NCBI GenBank assembly: GCA_003024785.1
Contig: PUQB01000485.1
Location: 62,001-126,000 of the forward strand
Length of the DNA stretch: 64,000 bases
Source: Selaginella tamariscina
Lineage: Eukaryota; Streptophyta; Lycopodiopsida; Selaginellales; Selaginellaceae
Reading direction: 5' to 3'
The notes under the pieces: generated by a model
What the model was told of the DNA's origin: nothing
Database searches by the model: none
The model's input: the letters and a program-made list of their open reading frames with translations, nothing else
Position numbers and translations under genes: made by a program
Shown here: one piece after another, positions 25,004 through 35,929 of the stretch
Numbering within the stretch: position 1 is the first letter of the stretch
Layout: every line of letters begins with the position of its first letter

Positions 25004-25343
25004 TCGTGGCCAGAGATGTCATCTTCGACGAGACCAGAACTTACGGCACTCGGGCCCTCCCACCGCCAACTTTGGTATCGCCCGAGGTTACCTCGGACTC
25101 GGATAACTCGGATGAAGAAGTTAGGGCAGCGAGTTATGGGAGAACGAGGAGCGGACGCCAGCCAGGTACGCAGGGTTCAGCCACAGGGCATGGAGCCGGT
25201 GGGAGCCAGCGTGATCTGGGGCCAGGTTCAGCAATCGGAGCTGGAGTTAGTGAGCCTCCAGCTGCAGGTGGCGGTAATCCGATCTCACCAGCGGGTGGGA
25301 GTCAGGCCGATCAGGGGGGAGCTCTCAAGCGAGTGATCAGGCA

Positions 25344-26373
25344 GTGGGTCTTGATCAGCAGGCTTCAGATGGCAGAGAGGTTGCCGTTTCAGCTCCACCG
25401 TTACGTCGATCCACTCGAGTAACAAAGCTCACAGAGGCAGGGCACCAGTACCAGGAGCAGCGTGATCTTGCTGTTGCCAAGCGTGAGTCGAGAGCAGAGG
25501 CTAAGGCAGTGAGAGAAAGAGCAGCATCGGCTCCTCAAGCTCCCTCAGGCTCTGGTGAGTCGTTTTACTTTGCTTCCAGCGAGGAGGCAGGTGCAGAACA
25601 GGAAGGGTCAACGTTCATGCTACTCTTCAGCCAAGGCAGAGATGCTTTGGTGCCTCAGACCTTGGAGGAAGCCTTAGCTGGTCCAGACGCATCCAAGTGG
25701 GAAGCAGCTCGTCAGGTGGAATACGATGCGTTGATGGCGAACCAGACGTGGGACTTAGTGAAGCTCCCACCAGGGCGGAAGGTAATCAAAACCAAGTTCC
25801 TCCTGCGAGTGAAGACGACTCCGGATGGCAGCACTCGACACAAAGTCCGATTTGTAGCTCGCGGATTTTCTCAGGTCGAAGGTGTGGATTTTTACGAGAC
25901 TTTTTCACCAGTGGTGAAGCTCACCTCTATCCGACTGCTGCTCAATTTAGCTGCTCAGGAGGATATGGAGGTGGAGCACATGGACGTAACCACAGCATTC
26001 CTCAACGGTGACCTTGATGAGGAGGTCTATATCGAGCAGCCGGCAGGCTTTGTCAAGCCAGGCCAGGAGCACCTTGTGTGTCGTCTTAAAAAGGCCCTTT
26101 ACGGGTTGAAACAGTCACCCCGAGCGTGGTTCTCAAAGATGAACTCGTTTCTGCTGTCACTTGGCTTCACCAGCATGTCAGCAGACACCAACGTGTACCA
26201 GAAGCGAGTGGGAGGCAAGCTCATCATCCTAGCCCTTTATGTGGATGATTGTCTGCTGCTCAGCAAGAGCAAGCGGCTGATTCAGCAGCTGAAGCAGGAC
26301 CTTGAGCTCCAAATTCAAGATGGTGGACCTTGGACCAGTCAAGTACTGCCTCGGCATTGAGATCTTCCGTGAC
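25344..26373 (+). pseudogene. Copia reverse transcriptase, N-terminal part (interrupted)
   Basis: A low-complexity linker is followed by the copia RT entry region (PQTLEEALAGPDASKWEAA; NQTWDLVKLPPGRKVIKTKF), VARGFSQVEGVDFYETFSPV, MDVTTAFLNGDLDEEVYIEQP, LKKALYGLKQSPRAWF and the catalytic YVDDCLLL near 26239. The frame shifts near 26303. The domain is cut at 26378 by the chromovirus and resumes at 32717. Confidence 0.92.
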
Positions 26374-26378
26374 AGGGG
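26374..26378 (+). repeat. Target-site duplication, left copy (AGGGG)
   Basis: AGGGG immediately precedes the TG of the chromovirus 5' LTR. The same five bases follow its 3' LTR at 32712-32716. Confidence 0.88.
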
Positions 26379-27026
26379 TGTCACGACCCGATACAGAATA
26401 CAGGATTCCGGATACAGGACATGGGTTGCAGGACTTTCCTACAGGATTCCGGATACAGGATATGGGTTGCAGGATTTTCCTACAGGATATTCCTACCAGG
26501 ATTCCGGACACAGGATTCGGTTGCAGGATATTCCTACGGATACGGATATGCCACAGGATATGCCTAGAGGATAAGGGACATGTGGACTCATCTTAGCCTC
26601 TGCATGCATGCAATCACTTTTGCATGCATGCAACCACTTTTGCATGCATGCCTAGATTAGCTCTTGGAGTTGTGAGCATAAAAGCTCCGACCTAATTGTT
26701 GTACAATCAGTTACTATCAACACCAGTCTTACTACGATCAATCTTGTCTTGTCTTGTTCTTGTCTTGTTTCCTGTCCTGTTCCTGTCCTGTCCTGTCCTG
26801 TTCCTGTCCTGTCTGCTCCGGATCCTCCTGTTCTTCCTGTCTTGCTCCCGGATCCATCCTGTGCTTTCCTGTCTTGCTCCCGGATCCTATCCTGATCCTG
26901 TCTTGCTCCTAGATCCGTCCTGTTCCTATTCCTAGTTCCTGTCCTGCTCTCGGTCCTGTTCCTGAGTCAAGCCTTCATGTCCTTGGAATCCTGTTCTCTT
27001 CCTGGTTCCTGGATCGTGGCTTGACA
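26379..27026 (+). repeat. Chromovirus 5' LTR (648 bp)
   Basis: It starts TGTCACGACCCGATAC and ends GTGGCTTGACA. The first 200 bp are repeats of ATACAGGATTCCGG and TTGCAGGA-type words, then a three-copy RY block, then a TATA-like CATAAAAG at 26677-26684. The rest is TCCTGT-rich (R/U5). Confidence 0.93.
26601..26651 (+). promoter_or_regulatory. Three RY/Sph-type motifs at exact 20-bp spacing
   Basis: TGCATGCATGC starts at 26601, 26621 and 26641, separated by AATCACTTT and AACCACTTT. CATGCATG is the RY/Sph element bound by plant B3 factors (ABI3, FUS3, LEC2, VAL). The block is repeated in the 3' LTR at 32303-32353 and lies about 30 bp upstream of the TATA-like box. Binding is inferred. Confidence 0.6.
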
Positions 27027-27119
27027 GTTTGATAGTAACTGCTTCATAGTTCTCCGTTTTCCAGCTACCTTTTTCTTGATTCCTTTCCTTCATTTTCCTC
27101 CTTTTTTCTTTCCTAGATC

Positions 27120-28096
27120 ATGGCTGATTTTGAGCGTTTTCAACACGAGCACCAAATGCTACTTCATGAGCTGGCCACTTTGCGCCAAGTGGTCACCGAC
27201 CTGCAAGGTTCCACCACTGCGGCACATGCAGCTGCTGATGCATCCTCCAAGGCTGCTGCGCAGGCTCTCTCCCAGGCATCGGTGGTTTCCTCTTCATCAA
27301 ACTTTTCTTCGGAGCCGAAGGTTAGCATGCCAGAGAAGTTCAGTGGTAATCGTGCCGATTTCCAAGGTTTCCTGAATCAGATCCGACTCTTGATCCGTAT
27401 GCAACCACGGCGCTACTCGACTGATGCTCAAAAGGTGGGTCTTTTGGCATCCTTACTAAGTGGATCTCCACGGGCTTGGGTTGCCCCCTTGCTGGAGCGT
27501 GACGATCCATGATGGAAGACTTTGAAGGTTTCGTGGCTGCCTTTGAAGCCTGTTTTGGAGATCCTGATAAGTACCGTTCTGCATGCACGAAGTTACGGAA
27601 GCTCACTCAAGGATCCCGACCAGCTTCCGTCTATGCATCCGAATTTCAGCAACTTTGCACGAACATTCCATGGGACGAGACTGCATTGATCGAACACTTC
27701 CGTTTTGGGTTGAGGGACGACGTGAAGGACCTTCTCCTTACGTTACCGGATGCCCAAACATTAGCGGAGATCATGCAACAAGCTGTTCGTTGCGACAACC
27801 GTTTGTTCGAGCGTCGTCAGGAAAGATCCCGTCAACAGTTCCTGCAAACCAATCCTGCAGCTGTGGTACATGTTCCTGCACCACCTTCTGGAGTAGTTCC
27901 TATGGAGGTTGAGAAATCCAAGCGTGGCTCTCTTTCCGCTGCCGAGAAGCAACGTCGTCGCAGTGAGAACCTGTGCTTGTATTGTGGTGGAGCAGGACAC
28001 AAGGTGGCAGATTGTCCTATTAAAGCCAGGAACTTCAAGACGCGTGAAGTCGAAGCTGAAGTTCAGTCGGAAAACTCCAATGTCCACTTCGTCTAG
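27120..28096 (+). pseudogene. Chromovirus gag
   Basis: ATG at 27120 begins MADFERFQHEHQMLLHELA, a predicted coiled helix. The capsid includes MPEKFSGNRADFQGFLNQI and, after a one-base frame break near 27510, FEACFGDPDKYRSACTKLRKL with the SVYASEFQQL and FRFGLRDDVKDLL signatures of plant gypsy gag (retrotrans_gag). A zinc knuckle, CLYCGGAGHKVADC (CX2CX4HX4C), lies near 27973-28014. A stop follows at 28096. Gag packages the element RNA. Confidence 0.9.
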
Positions 28097-28107
28097 GAGC
28101 CGCGAAG

Positions 28108-31100
28108 TTGGACGTAGGTGCAGGCTCCATTGGTGCTGCTCATACCATCCCGTCACTTAAGTTTCCTGTACACATTCATCTTAATAATCGAGAGCTCATG
28201 GAGTTTGCCTTGTTAGACACTGGTGCAAATGCATGCTTCATGGATGACACGTTTGCAACTCAACATGGCATTTCGGTGGTGAAGTTGAAGCGTGCAGTTC
28301 CTGTAGAGGTGGCCGATGGGCGTCTAATTGCTTCCGGTGCAGTTACCCATGCTACCGAACCTCTCTCCTGCAGGTATGGCACATTCAACTGTTCAATTTC
28401 CTTCAACTTGATCAAGACTCGGTCGACTCCCATCATTTTGGGCATGCCATGGTTCGTTGTTGCAAATCCGCAGATCGACTGGAGGTCTAGGACGCTCACG
28501 TTTTCCTCTCCAACTGCTAGGATCAATCCTGTACCTTCCTGCGTGCAGGATACATCCTTAGTATCTGAGGCAGTACAAGCTACAGAATTGACCGTGCCTG
28601 TTCCTGTACCAGTGTTGAAGACTCCTCCTCGACAGGATTCACCTCATGTCAGTTCCTCAGCACATCCGCAGGCTCTCTCCACTCCTGTAAGTTTGCGGTG
28701 TCCTGTACAGGGTTCTTCCAATCCTGTATCAGTGTCGAAGGTTCCTCCTCAACAGGATCCACCTCCTGTTGATTCGTCAGCACATTCGCAGGCTTTTCCA
28801 CTCTGCGCAACCACGGACTCCTGTACAGGATTCTTCCAATCCTGTACACTCATCAACACCACACAGGTTTTTTCCAATCCTGCTTCTTTCTGTTACCCTG
28901 CTTCTGTTCCATCCCCCAAGATCCTTCCTCTTTTTCAGTCACAGCTCCCTCCTTCTCCTCTCCGAGTTCTTACCACTACCATGCATGAACTCGCCACTGA
29001 TCCTGCCCTTCCACCTTTTTGCCTTTCAAGTAACTCCTACGTCCTCTTCTACCTTTCCTGTATCCGACTCCCTGTTTTTTCTCCTTCTCCTTCTCCTTCT
29101 CCTCCTTCTTCCCTACCATCCAAGTACCACGACTTTAAGGACGTTTTTGACAAGCACAAGGCTGCAGTTCTTCCTGTTCACAGGTCCTACGACTGTCCTA
29201 TTGATCTTGCGGAAGGAAAGACTCCACCATTCGGACCGATTTATGCATTGTCACCCACAGAGTTGGAGGTTCTTCGTCAGTACATCGAGGACAACTTGGC
29301 ATCCGGCTTCATTCGTCACTCAAAGTCCCCTGCAGGAGCTCCTATCTTCTTTGTCAAGAAGAAGGATGGGAGTTTACGTTTGGTTGTGGACTACAGGGGT
29401 TTGAATCAAGTCACCATTCGGAATCGGTACCCGTTGCCATTGATCCCGGAACTTCTCGATCGGCTGCGAGGAGCAAAGGTGTTCACGAAGATCGACTTAC
29501 GAGGGCCTACAACCTTGTACGGATTCGTCCCGGCGATGAGTGGAAGACTGCCTTTCGTACAAGGTATGGACATTTTGAGTACACGGTAATGCCTTTCGGC
29601 CTTACCAATGCCCCAGCTGTGTTCCAACACATGGTGAACGACATTTTCGTGACTTCTTGGACCAGTTTGTGGTGATCTACCTCGACGACATCTTGATTTT
29701 CTCCAAGGACCAGGCGGCACATGACAAGCATGTACGACTAGTTTTAGAGCGGCTTCGCGAGCATGGCCTGTACGCGAAGTTGGAGAAGTGTTTTTTCGAT
29801 AGGGATTCGGTGGAGTTCTTGGGCTACATCGTCTCTCCTGCTGGCGTTTCCATGGACATGCACAAGGTGAAGACCATCGTGGAGTGGGAGAGGCCCAAGT
29901 CGGTACGAGATGTACAATGTTTCCTTGGCTTTGCAAACTTCTACAGGCGGTTCATACAGGACTTCTCCAAGCGTGTACTTCCACTCACAGAACTCACCAA
30001 GCGCACAGGACTTTTCTCTTGGTCCGACAAGGCGGAACACGCGTTCACAACACTCAAGGACGTTTTCACGACAGCTCCGATTTTAGCACATCCTGACCCT
30101 TCTCATCCTTTCTTCATTGAAGCAGATGCCTCGGATTTTGCAGTAGGATCCGTCCTATCGCAAGTTGGAGAGGACAAGTTGCTTCATCCTGTAGCTTTTC
30201 ACTCTCGTAAGTTCCTGTCGGCGGAGATCAACTACGAGATTCATGACAAGGAACTCAAGGCCATTGTGGATTCGTTTGAGGAGTGGCGGCATTTCCTGGA
30301 AGGTGCTGCACATCCTGTACAAGTTCTTACGGATCACAAGAACCTGGAGTACTTTCAAACGGCTCGGTCTCAGTCGGCGACAGGCTAGGTGGGCAGAGTT
30401 CCTATCACGTTTTGACTTCGTCATCGTCTACAGGCCCGGCTTTCGGAATGGCAAGGCGGACGCATTGTCTAGGCGCTCTTACCTTGCACCAAGCCCGGGC
30501 GATCCTGCATTTGACTGTCAAAGGCAAGTGTTGTTGGGTCCCCGGCTTGCGGCACTGCAGGTTCATCAGGCTCCAGCAAATTCAACACTCCTACAGGACG
30601 TCCGTTCGCAGTTGGCTACAGACGACTTGGCAAAGAATGTGTTCTCACACATTCATCCTGACGTTGCAAGTTCCTCTTCCTCCAGTTCCCGTCCAGACTA
30701 CAACCTGTTCACCATACAGGATGGACTCCTGTACCGGGAAGGTCTCCTGTACGTTCCTGTTGGTATTTCCAGGACTCGTGTGGTACAGGATTGTCATGAT
30801 ACCCCGGCTACAGGACATTTTGGTGTGGCCAAGACAGTGGAGTTGGTGACTCGCAACTATTGGTGGCCTGGGTTGCGAGGTTTTGTGGAGAGGTTTGTAC
30901 GGAGTTGTGACACTTGTAGCAGGTCGAAGATGCCTCATCATGCACCCTCTGGTCTTCTTCGTCCTCTTCCTGTTCCGTCTGCTCCTTGGAGATCCATTTC
31001 TATGGATTTCCTCACAGATCTTCCTCCTTCTCGTGGATTTGATGCAGTTCTTGTGGTGGTTGACCGTTTCACCAAGCAGGCTCATTTCCTACCCTGCAAC

Positions 31101-32074
31101 AAGACAGCTACAGGTCAGACAACTGCCGAGTTGGTGATCCGCGAGGTGTTCCGACATCATGGTCTTCCTGAGAGCATTGTTTCCGATCGAGGTCCACAAT
31201 TCATGTCCAAGTTTTGGCGAGAGCTTCTTCGGAGTCTACAGGTCAAAGCGGATCTTTCTTCAGGATATCACCCACAAACCGATGGGCAGTCCGAACGCAC
31301 AATTCAGACCTTAGAACAGTATCTTCGTTGCTTCATCAGTTACCAGCAGGACAACTGGTTGGACCTCCTTCCAATGGCGGAGTTTGCCTACAACAACTCC
31401 ATCCACGCATCTACAGGACAGACACCTTTCTTTGCTCTTACAGGCCACCATCCACGTTTTGACTTTGCTCCTCCCGCTTCTCCTTCTTCCGCTCCTGCAG
31501 TACAGGATCGTCTTCAGCATCTTCGGCAGGTACAGGATGATCTCCAGGTTCATCTTCAACAGGCACAGGAACGATACAAGCATCATGCTGATGCTCACCG
31601 TCAGCCGGCACCTGCATACAAGATTGGTGATCTCGTGTGGCTTCTTCGTCGACACATTCGCACCAACAGGCCTTCTTCTAAGTTGGATTTTCAACGATTG
31701 GGCCCTTATAGGATCGTGGCGGAGGTAAATCCTGTAGCTTTCCGACTCGAGTTACCATCCACGGTGAAACTTCATCCTGTGTTTCACACCTCTTTGTTGG
31801 AGCCGTATCATCCTTCTTCTCTTCCCGGTCGTGTTTCTTCTCCTCCCCCTCCTGTGGTCATTGACACGGAACCTGAGTACGAAGTGCAGCCATCCTTGAC
31901 TCTCGTCTTCATCGTCACCAACTCCAATACTTGGTGGATTGGAAAGGGTACCTGCCTACTGATCGCACTTGGGAACCTGCATCCAACTTACTCCATGCTT
32001 CTTCCAAGGTTGCTGCCTTCCATCGGCATTATCCTGCTAAACCAGGTCCCAAGACTCGTGGAACTCGTCTTTAG
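28108..32074 (+). pseudogene. Chromovirus pol: protease, RT, RNase H, integrase, chromodomain-like end
   Basis: The protease has [13 protein letters not shown] near 28210, followed by a Pro/Ser-rich linker (about 28560-29120). In [13 protein letters not shown] is near 29409, [13 protein letters not shown] near 29590 and the catalytic YLDDILIFS near 29680. RNase H begins EADASDFAVGSVLSQ near 30120. Integrase has a H2C2 finger (HFGVAKTVELVTRNYW; CDTCSRSK near 30908), a core with SDRGPQF near 31180 and HPQTDGQSERTIQTLEQYL near 31270, then a GPYRIV/HPVFHTSLL module. The last 150 bp encode a chromodomain-like stretch ([18 protein letters not shown]) in a shifted frame, with a TAG at 32072-32074. 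Frame breaks are near 29500, 29640, 30380 and 31890. Chromodomains steer insertion to marked chromatin in this clade. Confidence 0.92.
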
Positions 32075-32085
32075 GGAGGAGGTGC
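32074..32085 (+). promoter_or_regulatory. Chromovirus polypurine tract
   Basis: GGGAGGAGGTGC directly before the 3' LTR TGTCACG. Position and composition fit plus-strand priming. Confidence 0.8.
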
Positions 32086-32711
32086 TGTCACGACCCGATA
32101 CAGAATACAGGATTCCGGATACAGGACATGGGTTGCAGGACTTTCCTACAGGATTCCGGATACAGGATATGGGTTGCAGGATTTTCCTACAGGATATTCC
32201 TACCAGGATTCCGGACACAGGATTCGGTTGCAGGATATTCCTACAGGATATGCCACAGGATATGCCTAGAGGATAAGGGACATGTGGACTCATCTTAGCC
32301 TCTGCATGCATGCAATCACTTTTGCATGCATGCAACCACTTTTGCATGCATGCCTAGATTAGCTCTTGGAGTTGTGAGCATAAAAGCTCCGACCTAATTG
32401 TTGTACAATCAGTTACTATCAACACCAGTCTTACTACGATCAATCTGTCTTGTCTTGTTCTTGTCTTGTTTCCTGTCCTGTTCCTGTCCTGTTCCTGCTC
32501 CTGTCCTGCTCCGGATCCTCCTGTGTTCCTGTCTTGCTCCATCCTGTGCTTTCCTGTCTTGCTCCCGGATCCTATCCTGATCCTGTCTTGCTCCTAGATC
32601 CGTCCTGTTCCTATTCCTAGTTCCTGTCCTGCTCTCGGTCCTGTTCCTGAGTCAAGCCTTCATGTCCTTGGAATCCTGTTCTCTTCCTGGTTCCTGGATC
32701 GTGGCTTGACA
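32086..32711 (+). repeat. Chromovirus 3' LTR (626 bp)
   Basis: It matches 26379-27026 end to end, with the same RY block and CATAAAAG box. It is shorter mainly through loss of TCCTGT-type repeat units near 32485-32550. Confidence 0.93.
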
Positions 32712-32716
32712 AGGGG
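32712..32716 (+). repeat. Target-site duplication, right copy (AGGGG)
   Basis: AGGGG follows the 3' LTR and equals 26374-26378. The copia RT coding sequence resumes right after it. Confidence 0.88.
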
Positions 32717-33550
32717 GAGGAGTGTGCTTCAGATGTCACAAAGAAGTACATTGACGAGCTGCTCGAGAAGTTCAAGCTTCAGGACGTCAGTGCGGCGTCA
32801 ACACCAATGGAGGTGGGATTGCATCTTAGTCGGGAGATGTCTCCGGCCACAGAAAACAAGCGATGGATCGGATTCTATACCGTCAGATGGTGGGCAGCCT
32901 GGTCTACCTGATGGTGTGTACTCGTCCGGACATTGCCTACTCAGGGAGTAGTGTCCCAGTTCTTGGCCAACCCCGGCTTCCAGCATTGGCAAGCCGTTAA
33001 GCGGATTTTCCGGTACCTGAAGAGCACCAGCGAGTTTGTGCTAAGCTATGAGCGCCAGACAAAGCACTCGTGGCTGCTGCTTCAGGGATACTCAGATGCA
33101 GATTGGGCTGGCGAAGTGGATCAGCGGCGATCAACTTCAGGTTATTTGTTTACTCTGGGCAGTGCAGCGGTTACATGGAACAGCCAGCGACAGCCAGTCG
33201 TAGCATTGTCAAGCACTGAGGCAGAGTATATCGGCATCACTCAAGCAGCCAAGGAGTGCATTTGGCTGAGAACTTTGCTGGACGGGCTCAGCTATAAGCA
33301 GGAGGAAGCGACGGAGCTCTTCTGCGATAATCAAGGAGCCATAGCATTGGCGAAAAATCCGAAGTTCCATCGCAGGACCAAGCACATTCAGGTTCAGTTC
33401 CATTTTATACGTGAACAGGTTGCTCTGCAGACTGTGGAGCTGGTCTACTGCACTACCAAGGAGATGGTGGCTGACATCTTCACCAAAGCTCTTGCTCCAG
33501 CTCTGTTCCAGCAGCATGCACAGGCACTTGGAGTGCAGCCAAAGAACTGA
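32717..33550 (+). pseudogene. Copia RT C-terminus and RNase H (resumed)
   Basis: The RT thumb continues (KYIDELLEKF; TPMEVGLHLSREM), then VVSQFLANPGFQHWQAVKRIFRYLK, and RNase H with GYSDADWAGEVDQRRSTSGYLF, SSTEAEYIGITQAAKE and the closing MVADIFTKAL. The stop is at 33548-33550. Frame breaks occur near 32858 and 32940. This is the natural continuation of 25344-26373. Confidence 0.92.
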
Positions 33551-33580
33551 CGCAACGTCAACGTTCAGCTTGAGTGGGAG

Positions 33581-33701
33581 TGTTAATATTCAGGGGAATA
33601 TGCCGACAAGCTGAAGAGTCAACGGTCGCGACAGTTAGACTGAGATAGATTATAACAGCGTGTTATCAATTAAAAATCTCTAGTTGAGTCGATTCGTTTC
33701 A
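33581..33701 (+). repeat. Copia 3' LTR (121 bp) followed by PBS-like bases
   Basis: It is preceded by a purine tract (TTGAGTGGGAG) as expected for a 3' LTR, but followed by TGGTATCG (33702-33709), the start of the element's own primer-binding site. That normally follows only a 5' LTR. Confidence 0.93.
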
Positions 33702-33709
33702 TGGTATCG

Positions 33710-34112
33710 AAAAATCCGCTTAACGGCTTGCCAATGCTGGAAGCTGGGGTTGGCCAAGAACTGGGACACTACTCCCACTGAGTAGGCAATGTCCGGACGA
33801 GTACACACCATCAGGTAGACCAGGCTGCCCACCATCTGACGGTATGGAATCCGATCCATCGCTCGCTTGTCACCTTCTGTGGCCGGAGACATCTCCCGAC
33901 TAAGATGCAATCCCACCTCCATTGGTGTTGACGCCGCACTGACGTCCTGAAGCTTGAACTTCTCGAGCAGCTCGTCAATGTACTTCTTTGTGACATCTGA
34001 AGCACACTCTCCCCTGTCACGGAAGATCTCAATGCCGAGGCAGTACTTGACTGGTCCAAGGTCCACCATCTTGAATTTGGAGCTCAGGTCCTGCTTCAGC
34101 TGCTGAATCAGC
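33710..34112 (-). pseudogene. Copia RT C-terminal fragment (inverted; empty site for the chromovirus)
   Basis: The minus strand encodes LIQQLKQDLSSKFKMVDLGPVKYCLGIEIF, then (across the position where the + copy carries the chromovirus) a DVTKKYIDELLEKFK and TPMEVGLHLSREM stretch, then the VVSQFLANPSFQHW segment. The joint reads GACAGGGGAGAGTGTGC, an uninterrupted site with a single AGGGG. Confidence 0.88.
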
Positions 34113-34921
34113 CGCTTGCTCTTGCTGGTGCCGCCTTTGTCCACCTTATTCACTGGGCCCAGCCGATCCCACATTGTGGTTGACCGCTTGCCGTTTGCTG
34201 TGAACAGAGCAAGTTCTACCTTCTCCTCCTTGTTCTTTTCCTCGGGGCTGAGGAAGTTCTGAAGAGCTGAGAGTTCTGCAACAATCTCCTCAAAGGTGAG
34301 GTGAGAATTCATGAGATGGGCTCCAGAAACGAGTAAGGTTGTGGAGAGTCCCTTGAACAGCTGAAGTGACTCGTCGTCACCGACCGGATTCTCCTGAGCG
34401 TCAGTGATCTGCTGTGCAAGGCCCATAAGGCGACTGGCATAGTCATTTACTGAACTACTGCCCTGTTGACACCCGTTGAACTGGGTTTTCAGATCGATCA
34501 ACCGTGCCCTGCTGCATGTGCCAAAAACCTGGCAGATCTTCTCCCAATTCGCCTTCGCTGTATCCTCCATGTTCAGGTGGCTCCTGTATCTTTTTGCCAG
34601 AGCGCGACCTAAGATGCCCAACGCCTTGTCGTTCTTGGCATCCCAATCCTTGCGCTCTGCTTTCAAGGTGTCCACCGGATCCTCATCCTTTGTTTCTTCT
34701 TCACCCTCCTTCGCTTTCTTCTTGGTCTGCCGGACTGGTGATGGAGGTCGCCGTTCCTTTCCCCTCACCACATTCCACAGATCCTTTTCCAGGAAGTAGA
34801 GTTGCATCTGAAGTTTCCACGACGGAAAATCTTTGCCATCGTAGACTTCGAGCACTTGCGACGACGACGGAGACATGCTGCTGCGGGAAAACTCGTCTTG
34901 ATCAGAATCTCTGCTCCGATA
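34113..34921 (-). pseudogene. Copia leader and gag N-terminal two-thirds (inverted)
   Basis: It has TGGTATCGGAGCAG (PBS) and the leader, then gag from MSPSSSQVLEVYDGK to the region before the zinc knuckle. It reads through positions where the + copy has a stop (GCAGAGCGC here, GCATAGCGC there) and a frameshift. It ends inside a 15-bp word, CAGCAAGAGCAAGCG (34113-34127), that joins it to RT. Confidence 0.9.
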
Positions 34922-35929
34922 CCATTCTGCTGCTGAGTGTCTGGGATGGAAATTGACGTTGTATTCCAGCTGAACTACAAAACTCATCAAATTCTCTCGA
35001 CACAAACTCGCCACCGCCATCGCTCCTGAATGCCTTGATCAGCTTTCCTGTCTGGAGCTCCACCTGAGCTTTGTAGTCCTTGAACTTCTGGAACACCTCT
35101 GATTTCTTCCTCAGGAACTTGATGGCCACGATGCGAGAAAATCGTCACGAACGTGACAAAGTACTGTTTCCCGTCTCTGGACATATTCGGCATCGTGCCA
35201 ACATCAGAGTGAACCAAGTCCAGGATTCCCTTAGCTCGGTTAGTGGATGCAGTTGGATGAGGGAGCCTGTGAGCTTTACCCAGTGCACACGGCTCGCAAA
35301 ACGAGCTGCACCTGCTGGAGGAGTTATGCGGAGGCCGATCACCAGCTCCTGCTTGCTTAGCTGCTTCAACGCCTGCTGGTTGGTGTGACCCAATCTCCTG
35401 TGCCAAGTCGCAGTGTCGACTGCCTTCTAGGCACCGGCGTAGCACAACCGCTGTGGCTGGATCACTTCTGCATTCAGCCTGTAAAGGCCCGAGTACCTAC
35501 GTCCACTGGCCAGCATCTTGTCATCTGATCCTTTGATCATGCAGCCATTGTTGTCAAACTCGACTTTAAGGCCATGATCAGCGATCTTCCCGACTGAGAA
35601 CAGCGTCTTCGGGACTCCAGAACGTAGTACACGTTGTGAATGGGAACCACTTGTCCAGATGCTAGCTGCACCTGAATTGTCCCACACCTTCACTTCATGA
35701 GAGTATCATCGCCTAGGTAAATCCTCTGGTCCTTGACTGGTAGCAGCTTGGAGAACAGCTCTCGGACGTGTGTCATGTGCTGGTTTGCTCCGGAGTCGAC
35801 CCACACAACCTCTGCTGCTGTGGTACTGACTGTACTCACTCGATCGGGCTGTGTCGACTGGTGACTCTGGTGCTTCTCTGCACTCACCCTCCTTGCCATG
35901 AACAGACTGTCATGGCACTCAGCTTCACC
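34922..35929 (-). pseudogene. Copia gag end, protease and integrase N-part (inverted)
   Basis: The minus strand encodes MARRVSAEKHQSH, the protease site VWVDSGANQHMT, GVPKTLFSVGKIADHG, the integrase finger (GHTNQQALKQL; CEPCALGKAHRL) and the core up to FRSDGGGEFVSREF. It is cut off at the QQQ of the integrase core and joined to the leader near 34921. Frame breaks are near 35140, 35400 and 35640. Confidence 0.88.

Larger units (their letters stand above)
26379..32711 (+). mobile_element. Ty3/gypsy chromovirus nested in the copia RT
   Basis: It has LTRs at 26379-27026 and 32086-32711 that agree closely apart from small length changes in repeat stretches, a polypurine tract at 32074-32085, and gag, protease, RT, RNase H, integrase and a chromodomain-like end in gypsy order. 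The flanking 5-bp duplication and the undisrupted RT in the inverted copia copy show that it landed after that copia copy existed. High LTR similarity points to a recent insertion. Confidence 0.95.
22525..33701 (+). mobile_element. Ty1/copia LTR retrotransposon, split by a nested chromovirus
   Basis: Two 121-bp LTRs (TGTTAATATTC...GATTCGTTTCA) at 22525-22645 and 33581-33701 bound gag, protease, integrase, RT and RNase H in copia order. Without the nested insert (26379-32711 plus one 5-bp repeat), the element would be about 4.8 kb. Several frameshifts and an in-frame TAG in gag (near 22912) make this copy non-autonomous as read. The 121-bp LTRs are very short for a full-size copia element. A target-site duplication could not be defined, because the right LTR runs straight into an inverted copia copy. 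Confidence 0.93.

Noticed and set aside
26601-26651. Regularly spaced repeats resembling a small CRISPR array
   Set aside because: The 11-bp palindromic repeats with 9-bp spacers lie inside a plant LTR and recur in both LTRs. They are RY-type promoter motifs in a eukaryotic genome.
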